NCBI GenBank assembly: GCA_020740775.1
Contig: JAHEWK010000011.1
Location: 1,240,001-1,304,000 of the forward strand
Direction: 5' to 3'
Source of the DNA: Ilyonectria destructans
Lineage: Eukaryota; Ascomycota; Sordariomycetes; Hypocreales; Nectriaceae
Length of the DNA: 64,000 bases
The notes under the pieces: generated by a model
Seen by the model: only the letters and a program-made list of their open reading frames with translations
What the model was told of the DNA's origin: nothing
Database searches by the model: none
Shown here: positions 23,158 through 34,801 of the stretch, in pieces
How positions within the stretch are numbered: the first letter of the stretch is position 1
Layout: each line of letters begins with the position of its first letter
Position numbers and translations under genes: made by a program

Positions 23158-24403
23158 GTGTGACCTTGGGCCAACACAAGTCCTTTTACTCGTATGTTAC
23201 CCATCATCCCACATTGCACTCTCCTCATCTGACACCGACTTTCAATCAGTTAGAAGTTCACCGTTCACGGTTTGGGGGTTCAGGGCATTGAGCAATAATT
23301 GATTTATCCATTGCGTTTCGACATAGTTGCCTTTCGTCGGCTCGCTTGGTGGGATCAATTACTTGTTCAGTTCATAATGACAATCTCATCCAGCTGTGAG
23401 CAACTGGATGTTATGATGATTTGTTTTTGCTTTCTTTAAGGGTTAGGAAACATAGCAATTACACTCTTTTATAATGTGGTAGTCGAGTCCTTATACCATG
23501 AAATCGTGGATTGGCGAATCATAATTCGCCCGATTCTCACTTGAGATACGGGCTTAATAACGATACACGCACACGTTAGTACCAGTCACTATTTCATCAC
23601 AGTGTGAGTTAGGGTGTGCATTTTTGATGAGAATTTTTCACTATTTTCCGTTTAATCTAGAGGTGGCGGAGCGGTCGACTCTGGAGAGAGGACGTTTCGG
23701 GAGGGGATCGGGTGTAACTCTTACTGGCAGGTTGGGTCCCAAATATCCGATATTTGGCTTCGCGCTTGTTGGCATCGTTACCATCTCCCTCCATTTGGCC
23801 ATCATCCACAGGCATCATGGGTTGAGGCCGAGGAGGGATATTTTTCACATTCCATTAGATCACGGACCGAAAGACCAAGGTAATGGGCCAGTATTTGAAT
23901 CCTTGGTTAGGGAGCGATATGAATTTTGGAGATGCGAGGATATGTTGTTAGAGAGGTGGGAGGTCATTGACTAGGGAGACAATTGCTACCCAGAATTACT
24001 GCAAATGGTCAGAGCCATACTCCATAAGTAGCAATACCGTAAATTTGCCACTTAAAGAAACTGCCGTTTGGGATCACCTACCCACTCTTAACTTTCTTAT
24101 TTTAGATATTTCTTTTGGACTAACTTACTTGCTTTTTTGTAAGATTTCTGGGGTATTATTGTTGGCTCCGGTGATCGCCGGCCCGATGATGACCCCGGAT
24201 CCACATGCGTCATGTTGCGCCAAGACGGAGGGTACGTATCGAGGTACGTACCGTCGGACTATGTCAGCGCCGCCAGATGTCATGAACTCCCAGGCTTCCA
24301 GCCTCGTTAAATCACATCATCGCCTCTCAATTGCCAGAGCTACTGCAATCAAGAAAATCCTACGACTTCGAAGGGATGAGCGTAGAGCTGGCCGCCTCTC
24401 AAG
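23158..24403. other. Intergenic region before RTC5
   Basis: 3' end of the repeat-protein gene and RTC5 promoter. A 116-codon open frame at 23624-23974 has no recognisable features. The sequence GGTACGTATCGAGGTACGTACC near 24234-24253 is locally palindromic. Nothing else seen. Confidence 0.45.
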
Positions 24404-26282
24404 ATGGGCCAGAGTCTTTCGGATGAACAACCGCGCCGGCGGACGAACGAGGAACTCAGTCGTGAACTCGTAGGCTCATGATAACACGGACACCGCTGAA
24501 GCTCAATTGACTGACCATATGAAACAGGCACAGAGGTTCAAAGAGAAATGTTTCACCTCTCTCGAGTTCTACTCACTCAAGGATGTCTTCAAGTCCCTTG
24601 CTGATCACCAGGACACCATGAAGTACCTGAAGGAGGACACCATCGTGCGATACCTGGAGATACCGGATATCCTCCACGCATCGCCTGTCATCTTCCAGAT
24701 GGTTTCATATCTTGGCGCCTTTCCGTTTCTCCATGATGCGCCGGCCGTATTGGAGCTGCCACAGTTGATTATGGTTGTCGTCATCATGACGGAGCGGTAC
24801 AAAAAGGTCCTGGCTCGTGGCTCCACAGATAGGACCAAGCTGCTGTTCAAGAGCATGGCCGTCTACGACCGAAAGCCGTCCCACGCTGAGATCAATCCGA
24901 TTCCTCGGGAAGATGAGGCTCCGCAAAAGAAGCAGAATGGTAATTCCCACGCTGGATTCGCCGTGGATGAAGCCCAAGAAGACGGAGAGGAGGACGAGGA
25001 CGATGATGACGATCTGGTCCTGACAGCATTCGAGCTGCTTGATATCAAAGAAGCTGTGGACCAAGGCCATGCACCAAACTTCCATGGCGCAACAATTCCA
25101 ACTGACAACTTTCGAAAGCTGTTAATGCTGCTGTTGCTTGCGGCTCCCCTTGATCCCCAAGAGAGCCTCTCGCTTTATTCGAGCCGGGTCGTTGGCGACG
25201 AGCTCGACTGCCTCCGTTCGACGGCCGAATGCATCCTATCGTCTTTTGTTAACGCTGAAAAGGCAACCGGGATCAAGTACAACCATTTCAAGACGATCAT
25301 TCCCGTGATATCCCCCCATCTATTCCGTGGTTTCAACGGCCTGTTTGAGCATTTCCTCTTCTCCAAGAACCTTGACTTCTCCAAACATCAAAGTGGTGCC
25401 GCAGAAAAGGTCGAGGCCCCAAAGATAGCGCAACCGCTGCTGCCAGAGAGTGGTGAGATTCTGAATGCGAGCACGTTGTCCCAGATATCGCTCTTCCTCC
25501 CCGGTTCGGATCTTTTTCGAAGAGTTAGGCTGCTATATTCCGGCAACGATGCGGGATTCTCGATGGGGAGTTTCCAGAACAAAGTATTCAATTGGCAGGC
25601 GCCGACCTTGCTCCTGGTGAGCGGAACGCGCCTTGGGGACGTCCCGGATGGTGGCCAAGAGGCGGCCTTTGCGGCGTCTCTTCCATCTCGAAGGTTCCCA
25701 CACGGCAGCAAGTCAGATCGTCTCACTTTCGGAGTGTACATCCGAGAGCACTGGAAACACACGCACAGGGAGTGCTTCGGAGACTCGGATACGGTGTTGT
25801 TCCAGCTGGAGCCCATTCACGACGTGTTCCCCGCCTCGACCATCAACAAGGACTACGTTACCTTTACCAAATCTCCCGCAAACCACCCAATGCTCGCCGT
25901 CGGATGCCCTCATCCCAAGCCAACGCAGGCGCACCGAAAAGCCGACCTTCATCGATTAGGGGCCACATCTCTGTTTCTCGACGATTCATTCGAGTTTGGT
26001 GTCTTCAACCACGACTACTCCTCGCGAGGAGGGGCTTTCCACACAAGTGTGGTGAGGAAGTTTGACTTCCAGGATCGGTTCCAGATCGAGAACCTGGAGG
26101 TTTGGGGATGCGGTGGAGATGCAGAGGCAAAAGCGCAGGCGGAGAGATGGGCATGGGAAGAGAAAGAAGCCGAGGCCCGCCGCAGGGTCAACCTTGGAAC
26201 TGGGGATATTGACACAGATCGGGCCTTGTTGGAGATGGCCGGGCTGGTCGGAGCCAACCGGAGTGGAGGTTCCATGGGGTAG
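24404..26282 (+). CDS. RTC5: Rtc5-like TLDc-domain protein, predicted N-myristoylated
   Basis: TLDc proteins bind the vacuolar V-ATPase; yeast Rtc5 promotes its disassembly. Exons 24404-24469 and 24528-26282 give 606 residues. The first exon encodes MGQSLSDEQPRRR and then NEELSREL, which joins AQRFKEKCFTSLEFYSLKD in exon 2. Both match the fungal Rtc5 N-terminus. The donor is GTAGGC, a less common form. Met-Gly-Gln-Ser-Leu-Ser is a good myristoylation sequence. Conserved blocks include FLHDAPAVLEL, ERYKKVLARG and KLLFKSMAVYDRK. A Glu/Asp-rich linker lies near residues 150-170. The TLDc domain runs from about LLYSGNDAGFSMGSFQNKV to the KFDFQDRFQIENLEVWGCGG end signature. The Met-Gly start is lost if exon 1 is missed. 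Confidence 0.9.
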
Positions 26283-26573
26283 TATTGGAGTTGTGTCACC
26301 TGGCCATAATTTGCTCATGTTCACGGCGTTTCTCTTTGGGTAAGTGTGTACGATCGAATAAATTCAATTCAGCTCATTTGCGGGCGGAATATTTACGCTC
26401 GTATTGCATGATTTCATGACATTGCTGATCATATTAACACCGATCTAATGAGTAGAGCCATGCCGCCATCGATTTGCAGCCCGATATCGTACACTGTGTG
26501 ACCCTGCCACTGACACAAATGATTTTACACCGGCCCCTCGTGATCACCATAGTCTCGGTATCGGGGGACGGGA

Positions 26574-27401
26574 TTACTCCTTCTTGGACTCGGCGTCGTC
26601 CTTCTTCTTGGTGGACATGATCTCGCCGAGATCACCAAGCGAGCTCTTGGGATTCTTCTTTCTTTCCTGCTTTTCGCTTGCATCCGCCTCGTCCACCGCA
26701 TTTTCCACTGCATCCTTGTTCTCGCTCTTGGGCCACAGTCCCATCCGGCCGAGGACGCCCCCCGTCCCGCTCGATGCCGCCTCCGACTCCGGGCTCTGGG
26801 GAGTCGGCTCCTCGGTCTGGGCGGCGGCCAGCTTCCTCCGGTTCTGCAGATGGGCCTTCATGGCCTTCTCCTCCTCGTCTCGGGCCTCGAGCTCGCGGAT
26901 CCACTTGATGCGCTTCTCCTCGGCGTCGCGCTCCTCCTTGAGCTTGCGGAGCTCCTTGGTCTTCTCGCGGTCCTTGTTGTAGTACATGCTGCCCGCCACC
27001 ATGGCGATGACGGTGAATCCCTGGGCGGCCACTCGAGCGCGGAACATCCGGTTCGCCGACTTGGAGTCCCCGCGGCGGAGAGCTCGGTAGGCGTTGATGA
27101 AGGCCAGAGTCGTGAGGCCCATTCCTGCGGCATGGCGTGTGAGCGGGCGGCTGCTGCGTAAAGCGACATTGGGGACTTTGGGGAGTTCAATTATTACCCA
27201 GAGGAATTAGAGGCTCCTCCTTGATCTTGCGGAAGACCTTCTGGAGGGGGCGTTCGTTGTAGCGTTCCCTGTCTATCGCGTGAGTGGGGATCTGGGCGCC
27301 GGTGCCGATTGCGCAGCGGGCGACATCGGGGAGGCAGCATACTGGTCACCGTCAAAGGACGAGGGCAAAGGCCCTGGAATCTGGGGCATACCGTCAACCA
27401 T
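26574..27401 (-). CDS. RCF1: Respiratory supercomplex factor 1 (HIG1-domain protein)
   Basis: Inner-mitochondrial-membrane assembly factor linking complexes III and IV. Exons 27401-27343, 27268-27198 and 27124-26574 give 226 residues. The spliced N-terminus MVDGMPQIPGPLPSSFDGDQ then ERYNERPLQKVFRKIKEEP and LIPLGMGLTTLAFINAYRAL carries the HIG1 (hypoxia-induced) domain, with two membrane hairpins (GMGLTTLAFINAY and RVAAQGFTVIAMVAGSMYY). The QRGDSKSANRMFRARV-type loop between them is the conserved (Q/R)ED/S-NRM region. A long charged helix, rich in Lys/Glu, follows to the end; it is longer than in yeast but usual for filamentous fungi. Acceptor at 27269 preferred over a near AG since it preserves the frame. 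Confidence 0.92.
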
Positions 27402-27993
27402 GGTGAGCGGTGGTGTTGGAGTCGCAATTGGGAGACGGTTTTGGTGTTGAAGGAGACAGAAGTGGGCTGAGGAAATTCAGCTCCGGCCCATATCGAGTGC
27501 GGGATCCATCCATGACAAGCATCATGGTTTTGTCGCTCGCTCCGCCGCTCTGCCGCTACAGCGCTACAGCGCTACATCGCTAATAGAGTCCCCGCTAACC
27601 ACTGTCAGCGTCATGGAGGAGCAGACGAGTAGGTACGTATCTGGCTGGGATCGCACGGACCAAGTACAGGTTCGACCTCTAAACTCCAGCTTTCCATTTC
27701 AGCTTCGGAGCTTCCCAGAGGTCGTGTTGCCTACAGTGTGTTGTCTTTGTCATCGCATCCTTCAACGCCACATTAACTCAACATTCATCAACACGCGTCC
27801 AAACCAACACAAGACACACTCGCGCATACATAAACACACGGAATCCCCCTTCGACGAACCACCCCCTCCATCAACTACCCCCTCCAAACCCCCACAAGCG
27901 ACTCGTTCCGCCGACTCGAGGGCTTCCCCGCGACAACGCACCTCTCCTGACGCCCAAGGCATCGGCCTCACCATGCTGCACATATAGCCTGTC
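27402..27993. other. Divergent promoter, RCF1 / ZZ-EF protein
   Basis: About 590 bp shared upstream region. A short GCTACAGC tandem run (about 27553-27582) and a C/A-rich leader before 27994. Small ORFs in the leader could be upstream ORFs; none is conserved that I can tell. Confidence 0.5.
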
Positions 27994-30696
27994 ATGTGGT
28001 TGCCGACACCCTCGGCCGAGAGCATAACCCGGCCGCGACTGGCCGTGGCCATCGCTTCCGCCTTCGCTGCCGCCTCGATTGGATACTATGCATACATTAA
28101 TCGCATAACACGCGACGGCGCCCTACCAGGATCCGGTCTGCACCGCAGTAACGCTGTCCGCCGAAGTCACCGGAGCCGGAGGAACGAAGCCGACTCGAGT
28201 TCGTCATCCGAGGCCCCTGGCGATGAGAACGTTGATGTCGACACCTTGCGCCCCACCGGTGATGGTGAGACCATCGTTGAAGGCGGCGTCGACGACTGGT
28301 GGAACGAACCTAGTGGCTATCCCTCGAACCAGCGCGCTGGCCACAACATCGTCAACCTTCTTTTTCGAGTTTCCGAGGATAATGCGCGCCGCAACGGATG
28401 TGTCCACCGCGGGTGTCAATGTAATGCCTGTGGTATGGTACCCATCCGTGGGGTTCGCTACCGGTGCGCCAACTGTGCCGACTTTGACCTCTGCGAGACC
28501 TGCGAAGCCCAAGGCGTCCATACCAAGACGCACATCTTCTACAAAATCCGTGTCCCCGCGCCTCCATTCGGTCCTCGACAGATGCAACCAGTCTGGTATA
28601 CGGGAGATCCAGACACTTGTCGACGAAACCTGCCTCGTGGACTGATTCCCAAGTTGTCGAGGGACACGGGCTTTGAACGGCCAGAGTTGGAAGCGTTTTG
28701 GGAGCAGTGGACTTTTATGGCCAACTCGGAGTGGAGAGACGACCCGGATGAACTCGGTATTGCCATGGACCGTAAGACCTTTGAGCGATGTTTGGTACCA
28801 ACCGGAGGTTCCCGCCATGCCGCTCCAAACCTCATTCATGATCGAATGTTCTCCTTCTACGACTCCAACAATGATGACTTGATTGGCTTCACCGAGTTTC
28901 TCCATGGTCTATCCTATCGAAAGCGCAAGGACAAGCTCCGCAAGATTTTTGCCGGTTATGACATCGACGGCGATGGTTACGTGGACCGGAGAGACTTTCT
29001 CCGCATGTTCCGTGCGTACTATGTCCTCTACAAACAGATGCACAAGGACATACTGGATGGGCTAGAAGACCAGCTTCTTGCTAGTACCGAAGCTCAACAG
29101 CTAGTAACTAGCCGTCAGCCGCTTAGCAGTCTCTTTGGCCGCGAGGGTAGAGTTCCCGAAGGCGACGGAGGACTGCGACATGAGGGCAAGATGTACAACC
29201 GCGATGGAAGCATACAAATCACCGACGGTCATGAAAGCGTCGTGGTTCAGGATCGGGGAGACACAGCCAACCGGGAAGACATCCTGACCAGTTTATTTGC
29301 GTGTGAAACCGACCACCGCTCTCGCCGACGCTTCATCACTCGCAGTGATACGGATACCAATTGGCGTACAGTGCGTCGTCTTAGTGGAAACGACGATGAG
29401 CGCACATACTGGGTTACCCTGCTTGAGCCTCCTGCTACTGTCGACGATTTACCTACAATTTTGTTAGGGAACCACACCCTGGAAATACAGGAGGCTTCTG
29501 ATGATAGCGAAGATGAGGGCCGTGACAGGAATGGTGACCAACCAAATGGCGTCAATGGAGTTCATGATGGCGGCGACCACTCCACCAACGATATGCCCAC
29601 AGAGAGCGAGGTCCGAGCCAGAGTTATCAGCAGCAACCGACAGCGAGCTCCAAGGTTAGAAAAGAGGAAAAGAGATATGGCCCGGAAGCAGCTGCATGAG
29701 CGGTGGAGAAGAAGGCAATTCTACCTCGACGAGGAAGAAGGGGGTATTGCTCCAGAGGATTGGGAGCACAATGAAGACATTCTTACGGATCTCCGTGAGA
29801 TGGGCGAGAGCTCCAAGTCAGCCGAGGAACATTCACAATCTCCAAAATCTCCCTCAAGCTCCAAGAGTCGGTTGAAAGATGGCATGGACGACTTTGAGAT
29901 GCTATCTGGCGCCTCGTCATCCTCGAGGGGTGTTCCCGAGCGGCGGGGACCCCGACGCCTTCCCGAAGCCGAAAGAGATGCCGGAAAGGAGATTCTCTAT
30001 CAGGTTACTCAGCAAGCCTTCAACGAGCTTCTTGATACAATCTTTAAGCCTTCGGAGGATCTCGCCCTCCAAGCCGCAGAGACGAAGCAACAGCGGGAAA
30101 AGCACAAGGATTCGATTGATGCTATCGATCTGGATGACTTGAAACCCTCAAACGAGGACGCTGATTCTAAGATCAAGTCTGCCAAGGAAAAGTCCCTCGA
30201 GGACCTGCTGCGCGAGACTGGATATAGTCTGGAGCTACCCGAGGGACGCAATGCCGTCGAAATCGACACCACTGTCGAGATCATCCATGAAGATGAGCCC
30301 GAGGAGGATCACGCTGAGCCCCAAGAGGACCTCGTTGAGCCCGAGGCCGATGCGGAGGACTACCGAGATCCTACTCTCCCACAATTCCGTCCAAACACTG
30401 CGGAAGATATGAAAGACTCTGGATCATATGAATGGTATCCCATAACCCACCATACACCTACCACTACGGACCTCGAGGAGAGTGGGTCTGACAGCGAACC
30501 CGTCACGGATGCCGAACCCACTACAGAGACGCTCCAACAATGGAAGCGACTAGGCATTGCCGAGGCGAAGGCCACGAAGAGGGGCGGCTGGGGCAAGCTC
30601 AGTTTCGACGAGTTCGAGGCGATTTACAAGGGCCAGGAGCAACAAGGAAATCGACTCGAGTACCTCGGAAGCTGGATTGATTTCTGTATCCCTTAG
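27994..30696 (+). CDS. ZZ zinc-finger and EF-hand membrane protein
   Basis: Single exon, 900 residues. One membrane segment near residues 16-35 follows a short N-terminus. Residues 136-184 form a ZZ-type zinc finger, starting VHRGCQCNACGMVPIRGVRY and ending CANCADFDLCETC then HTKTHIF. Two EF-hands follow: YDSNNDDLIGFTEF at about 289-302 and YDIDGDGYVDRRDF at 322-335, both with a full set of Asp/Asn ligands. The C-terminal half is acidic, Ser/Glu-rich and largely disordered, ending in a conserved-looking patch (RGGWGKLSFDEFEAIYKGQE, then GSWIDFCIP). The function is unknown; calcium sensing on an organelle surface is inference. Related single-copy proteins occur widely in Pezizomycotina. Confidence 0.88.
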   Translation: MWLPTPSAESITRPRLAVAIASAFAAASIGYYAYINRITRDGALPGSGLHRSNAVRRSHRSRRNEADSSSSSEAPGDENVDVDTLRPTGDGETIVEGGVDDWWNEPSGYPSNQRAGHNIVNLLFRVSEDNARRNGCVHRGCQCNACGMVPIRGVRYRCANCADFDLCETCEAQGVHTKTHIFYKIRVPAPPFGPRQMQPVWYTGDPDTCRRNLPRGLIPKLSRDTGFERPELEAFWEQWTFMANSEWRDDPDELGIAMDRKTFERCLVPTGGSRHAAPNLIHDRMFSFYDSNNDDLIGFTEFLHGLSYRKRKDKLRKIFAGYDIDGDGYVDRRDFLRMFRAYYVLYKQMHKDILDGLEDQLLASTEAQQLVTSRQPLSSLFGREGRVPEGDGGLRHEGKMYNRDGSIQITDGHESVVVQDRGDTANREDILTSLFACETDHRSRRRFITRSDTDTNWRTVRRLSGNDDERTYWVTLLEPPATVDDLPTILLGNHTLEIQEASDDSEDEGRDRNGDQPNGVNGVHDGGDHSTNDMPTESEVRARVISSNRQRAPRLEKRKRDMARKQLHERWRRRQFYLDEEEGGIAPEDWEHNEDILTDLREMGESSKSAEEHSQSPKSPSSSKSRLKDGMDDFEMLSGASSSSRGVPERRGPRRLPEAERDAGKEILYQVTQQAFNELLDTIFKPSEDLALQAAETKQQREKHKDSIDAIDLDDLKPSNEDADSKIKSAKEKSLEDLLRETGYSLELPEGRNAVEIDTTVEIIHEDEPEEDHAEPQEDLVEPEADAEDYRDPTLPQFRPNTAEDMKDSGSYEWYPITHHTPTTTDLEESGSDSEPVTDAEPTTETLQQWKRLGIAEAKATKRGGWGKLSFDEFEAIYKGQEQQGNRLEYLGSWIDFCIP

Positions 30697-31110
30697 GAGG
30701 TGCGGAGCAAATGGCCGGGGTCGAGGGGGAGAACATGATCACTGGAGGCGGTTGGTTGTACATTAGACATGCATTATGGTTTCAAAATGGAGCGGTAAAG
30801 GAAATTCCAGTGGTTAGAGCGTAATGTTTAGAAACAACTTTACATCCATTCGGTTGCCATTTGGAGCTCCGCCGATAGCGATGTGAAGATCACTAGTCCG
30901 CAGGTTCAGCCACCTCTGTTGACGCATTAACTAGCAAAGCGGCGATACGAAGACGATCACAGCAGGATAGCATCAACTCCATATTCCTGATTAATTCATT
31001 CACTCCGATTGTATTAACGATTCGCTTCATTGTCTTCATGCCATGTACACAAGTATTACCCAGAAACCACACCAATTTATCCCCATCCCTTCCTCTTGCA
31101 TCTCAACCCA
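30697..31110. other. Convergent 3' intergenic region
   Basis: Shared by the ends of the ZZ/EF-hand and SUR7-like genes. Nothing else seen. Confidence 0.5.
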
Positions 31111-32279
31111 TCACTTGCGAGTGTTGTAATAATTAGAGTTGCTATAATAATTAGGATGAGTTTCGGAGTGGTTGTGCCTTGACTCTTCCACTGCTGCACC
31201 ACCACCACTACCGCCGTAATAATTATGATTTTCGTAGTTGTTGTAGCTTGTATCTCCCTTCCTTGAACCGCCACCGCCACAGACGCTGCTTAAGCATGCC
31301 ATAACGGCACAGATGATCAGTATCGCCAAAATAAAAGCCACGCAGAAGAACAGTCCAACGGAGATGAGGGTGAATAGCACACCCGCGAACAAGACATAGA
31401 AACCCGGTCCGATAAACGTCCGCTCATTGCCCTGGTCAATGCCCGAGAGCTGGATAAGCCCTCGCGGGCCGTCGTTCATAGCGTATATGGCTAGGATTCC
31501 CGCGCCGAGAAATGCCATGGCGGAGAGGAACGCAATGCCGTAGAGAATCCAGCGGTGCAATCTGCCACGCAGCACACTCATGGAGGCGATGCCCAGGGGA
31601 AGCAGCAGGAACGAGAGGATGGTCGAGAGGAGAGTCAGCGCGACAGCAGCCTTGAAGTACGTTTTGGGTTGCGAGGCTGGAGCAAGGTCGTCTTCGACTT
31701 GGTCAAGTGCCGACGTCCAGGGCTTGATGTGTTTGGCGATGACAGCGGACGAGGTGCCTTCGTCGAATTGGGTCGTGACGGCAAAGGTGATCATGTCTTC
31801 GATGGTCATGGTCGGAGGGAACGACTTCTTGCACGAGACTTTGTCATCGCTCGTGTTGCCGTGGATGGTACACACACCTATGCAGTCAAGATTTCAGCAA
31901 GGAGACTTCAACATATGTATGGCTCAATACGCACCAGAGAGGCCCCAGTACCAGTGATTCGGCAGTCCATCGATGCGAAGGTCGGCGGCCGAGATGGTCG
32001 TCGTGTTAGCGGCTGCGTTGATGAGATCCTCGGTGCTCACGCGGAAGAGATATACGCTCCGAGTACCGGAGGAAATGCAGCTGATCAGGACGGTGATATT
32101 TGCAACGACTCCGACTGTGGTGTTGCTGGTTAGTTGATGTTTTATCTTCTGTCTTTCAAGGATGTCTACTTACGCAGAATGGCAATCAGAAACCAAACGC
32201 TCAGGAATTTGGACTCGCCGACGCCCACGAGCTCGAGGAAGAACTCCCCCTTTGACCGTTGCACACCGCGCTTAAACAT
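31111..32279 (-). CDS. SUR7/PalI-family plasma-membrane protein
   Basis: Tetraspan, claudin-like membrane protein of the fungal SUR7/PalI family (eisosomes, cortical patches, or ambient-pH signalling). Exons 32279-32174, 32114-31935 and 31877-31111 give 350 residues. Membrane segments: about residues 27-50, then three clustered (TYFKAAVALTLLSTILSFLL, LHRWILYGIAFLSAMAFLGA, and a long GFYVLFAGVLFTLISVGLFF block continuing to ICAVMACL). The first extracellular loop carries HWYWGLSGVC and a later KVSCKK-like Cys pair, the claudin-type W-GL-C-C signature. The cytosolic tail is Tyr/Asn/Gly/His-rich (NYYGGSGGG, SNSNYYNTRK). SUR7 versus PalI subfamily is not resolved. Confidence 0.85.
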
Positions 32280-33569
32280 ATTGTCTCGAAGACGGATTAG
32301 AGTGGCCTCACTCACACAGAAATGGAACAAGACCAAGAATAACCACAGAATAATACACCAAGCGAGGGAACCATGCCCATCAAATATTCTCCTCCGTCCT
32401 CTCTCTTTCTACTCAACGCACATTTCCGCTTTCCCATTCCGCGCGATAGATAGCCCACGCCGCGAAATTCCCCCAGGGTCAATACATGCATCGTGCCGCT
32501 ACCAGGCGCCGGGGCAGCTTGCAAGGCACTTACAACGACAATCCCGGCCGCTTTGGGGATTCGCGTTGCCTGTGATGCGTCCAGCCAGACGGAAATACAG
32601 GGACCCGATTGGCATTGAGTGGAGTGACAGGCCTTGATTTGAACGCTCAAGCGCCGCGACGGGGCTTGGCGGGAAGGGATCTGGTTCAGCTGGCATGGGT
32701 ACTTACAGTAGACCGTGTTTTGGTGTCTCAAGAGGGGCAAAGCTGAACTTTGACGAAGAGGAACGGCATCATGATCTGAGGTAGGTCGAAAATGATTGGT
32801 CTTTGACGCTGTTCTCGCATGGCGGGACCAACATCAATATTCTTGAAGGGGTGAAGATGGACATACGAAAATTCACGGCAGATGGTGTGTGCCTAATTAA
32901 AGCTTATCTCGTTTCTTTTCTTCACACTTTCTGAGAAGGGACAAATAAAACATAAGCTACTTAAACCGGTCCGGAGGAAGAGAGATCCCGAAGCGAATGC
33001 CGAACGAGCAATATTTAGACATCCAACCGGCGTCGGAGGTAACTGAATCATATACATCTCATCTGATTTCATCGCCGATCTCATTTGCGGAGCACCTGGT
33101 TCCAGGGGCGATCAGAGTGCCATAGATCCCAACCACAGGATCGTACCAGATCCTACGGCTTTGCATGACTGATAAGACGGTGAAAACGATGCAGGTGAAT
33201 AAACGAGAGACAGAAGCCGTTTGAATCGATGATGGCGGGAAAGAACTGATACAATTCAAGGGATTGGAGTCTGTGCTAGTAGACTAAAATCCTGAGCCAA
33301 GTATCAGTCACATGGTTTGAATTGATGGGACAGTAGTAGATGCCAATGTAACGGTGAGGTATCCTTGTCACTTAAATGCATACAGCTATAAATACGGCGA
33401 TTGATAACAGATGGTATGTGCAGCAACAAACTGATATTTATTATTCTTTTCACCAGACTAGATCCTAAACACACATCCAGGCATGTCCAAATTTCTCAAT
33501 ACTAGTACATCGGGAGGGAGTAATGGTATCTCGTTATTTACTCAACCTCAAAAGAGCCACGGCCGACTC
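32280..33569. other. Intergenic region
   Basis: Promoter of the SUR7-like gene and 3' flank of the secreted Asn/Ala-rich gene. Only short overlapping frames with no domain; nothing supported. Confidence 0.45.
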
Positions 33570-34801
33570 TCAAAGGGTTGCCTTGGTAGAGTCCGCTCCA
33601 GCAAAACCCAGCAGCGCGTTCCATGTGTCGGCAGTGCTCTGATCACGCGTGCCTATGGCCTCAATCTGCGTCTGAGCGTCGTCACACGCCGCGATAGCCT
33701 CATCGCTTGCCTCGCACACGTTGATAAGCTGGTCGCAGATGCGGTTGGTGATGATGTTGGGGTTGAGAGCCTCTTGCTGGCCCTGGGCGCAGAGAGGATC
33801 CTGAGGGATGAAAGTAAACTCGGTTGCTGCTCGGCCGTTGAGTCCAGCCACGCGAGCCATTGTTGGTTGACAGAGGCCAAAGTCGAGGTTCTTTGTACCA
33901 ACTGCTGCACCACCGCCGTTTGCTGCATCGTTGTTGTTGTTGTTGTTTCCACCAGCCGCAGTGTCGTTGCCTGCATTATTGGTAGGAGTGTTGTTGCTCG
34001 CTCCTCCGCATTGAGTGGGCTGCTGGACAGCAACAGTGGTTCCGGCATTGTTGTCTTGCGCGCCATCAGTGGCAGCAGCATCGTTGCCGGCATTGTTGTT
34101 TTGCGTGCCATCAGTAGCAGCAGCATCGTTGCCGGCATTGTTGTTTTGCGTGCCATCAGTAGCAGCAGCATCGTTGCCGGCAGCGGCATCTCCGCCGGCC
34201 GCTGCGCCGTCCTGGCCGCCAAGGACCACATCGTCACCATTCCCTGCAACGGCGGTGAAGTTGCTAAACCCCTGAGCAATCATCACCTCAGCCTGGGACA
34301 GGCCTGCGGCGTTGAAAGGAGTCGCGACCGAGGTGGCCGAGTTGGCATTTTCAACATCGGACCCAGTCACCGCCGGGTCGACAAGCGGGACGATGCCGCG
34401 CAGCTGTGCGCTGGCTGGGAGCGTCGCATCCGCGCACACAAAGGGGACGTTGACGGCGAACGGGTTGAAGTTGGTCTCGGCGGAGACGAGCCCGATGGCG
34501 GCGTCAATAACTTGCTGGTCGGTTCCCAGCTCGGTGATGATTTGGTCCGCGATGGTGAGCTATGTCATGTGTCAGTCGAGTAATGGAACCAAAACCTCAT
34601 TTTTCTTACCTTTTGACACGGGCTAGCAGCGGCCAACAGAGATCCGGGGATGCTTCCAGCAATAGTGGCAGCAACACCAGGGTCGCCAAAGCCAGCATTA
34701 CCGAGTGCAGCGACAGCCGCGACAGGAATCTGCTCCTGGCCAAAACGAGCTTCGGCATAAGCCAGAAGGGTGACTAGAGTAGCAATCTTGAACGTAGACA
34801 T
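33570..34801 (-). CDS. Secreted Asn/Ala/Gly-rich protein with 15-residue repeats
   Basis: Exons 34801-34610 and 34559-33570 give 393 residues. Residues 1-18 are a signal peptide (MSTFKIATLVTLLAYAEA). The N-terminal part is Ala-rich with a Cys near residue 62; a central low-complexity segment contains three copies of GNDAAATDGTQNNNA and Asn runs; the C-terminal part (about residues 290-393) carries Cys residues in LDFGLCQPTM, PLCAQG, RICDQLINVCE and AACDDAQ, suggesting a disulfide-bonded domain. There is no hydrophobic GPI tail. Architecture matches circumsporozoite-like secreted cell-surface proteins annotated in Hypocreales, whose function is unknown; adhesion or surface coating is inference. 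Confidence 0.82.
34042..34176. repeat. Coding 45-bp tandem repeat, three copies
   Basis: Units begin at 34042, 34087 and 34132 (each starts CCGGCATTGTTG on the plus strand). Units two and three are identical; the first differs at a few bases. The period is 15 codons, so copy-number change keeps the frame. Confidence 0.9.
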
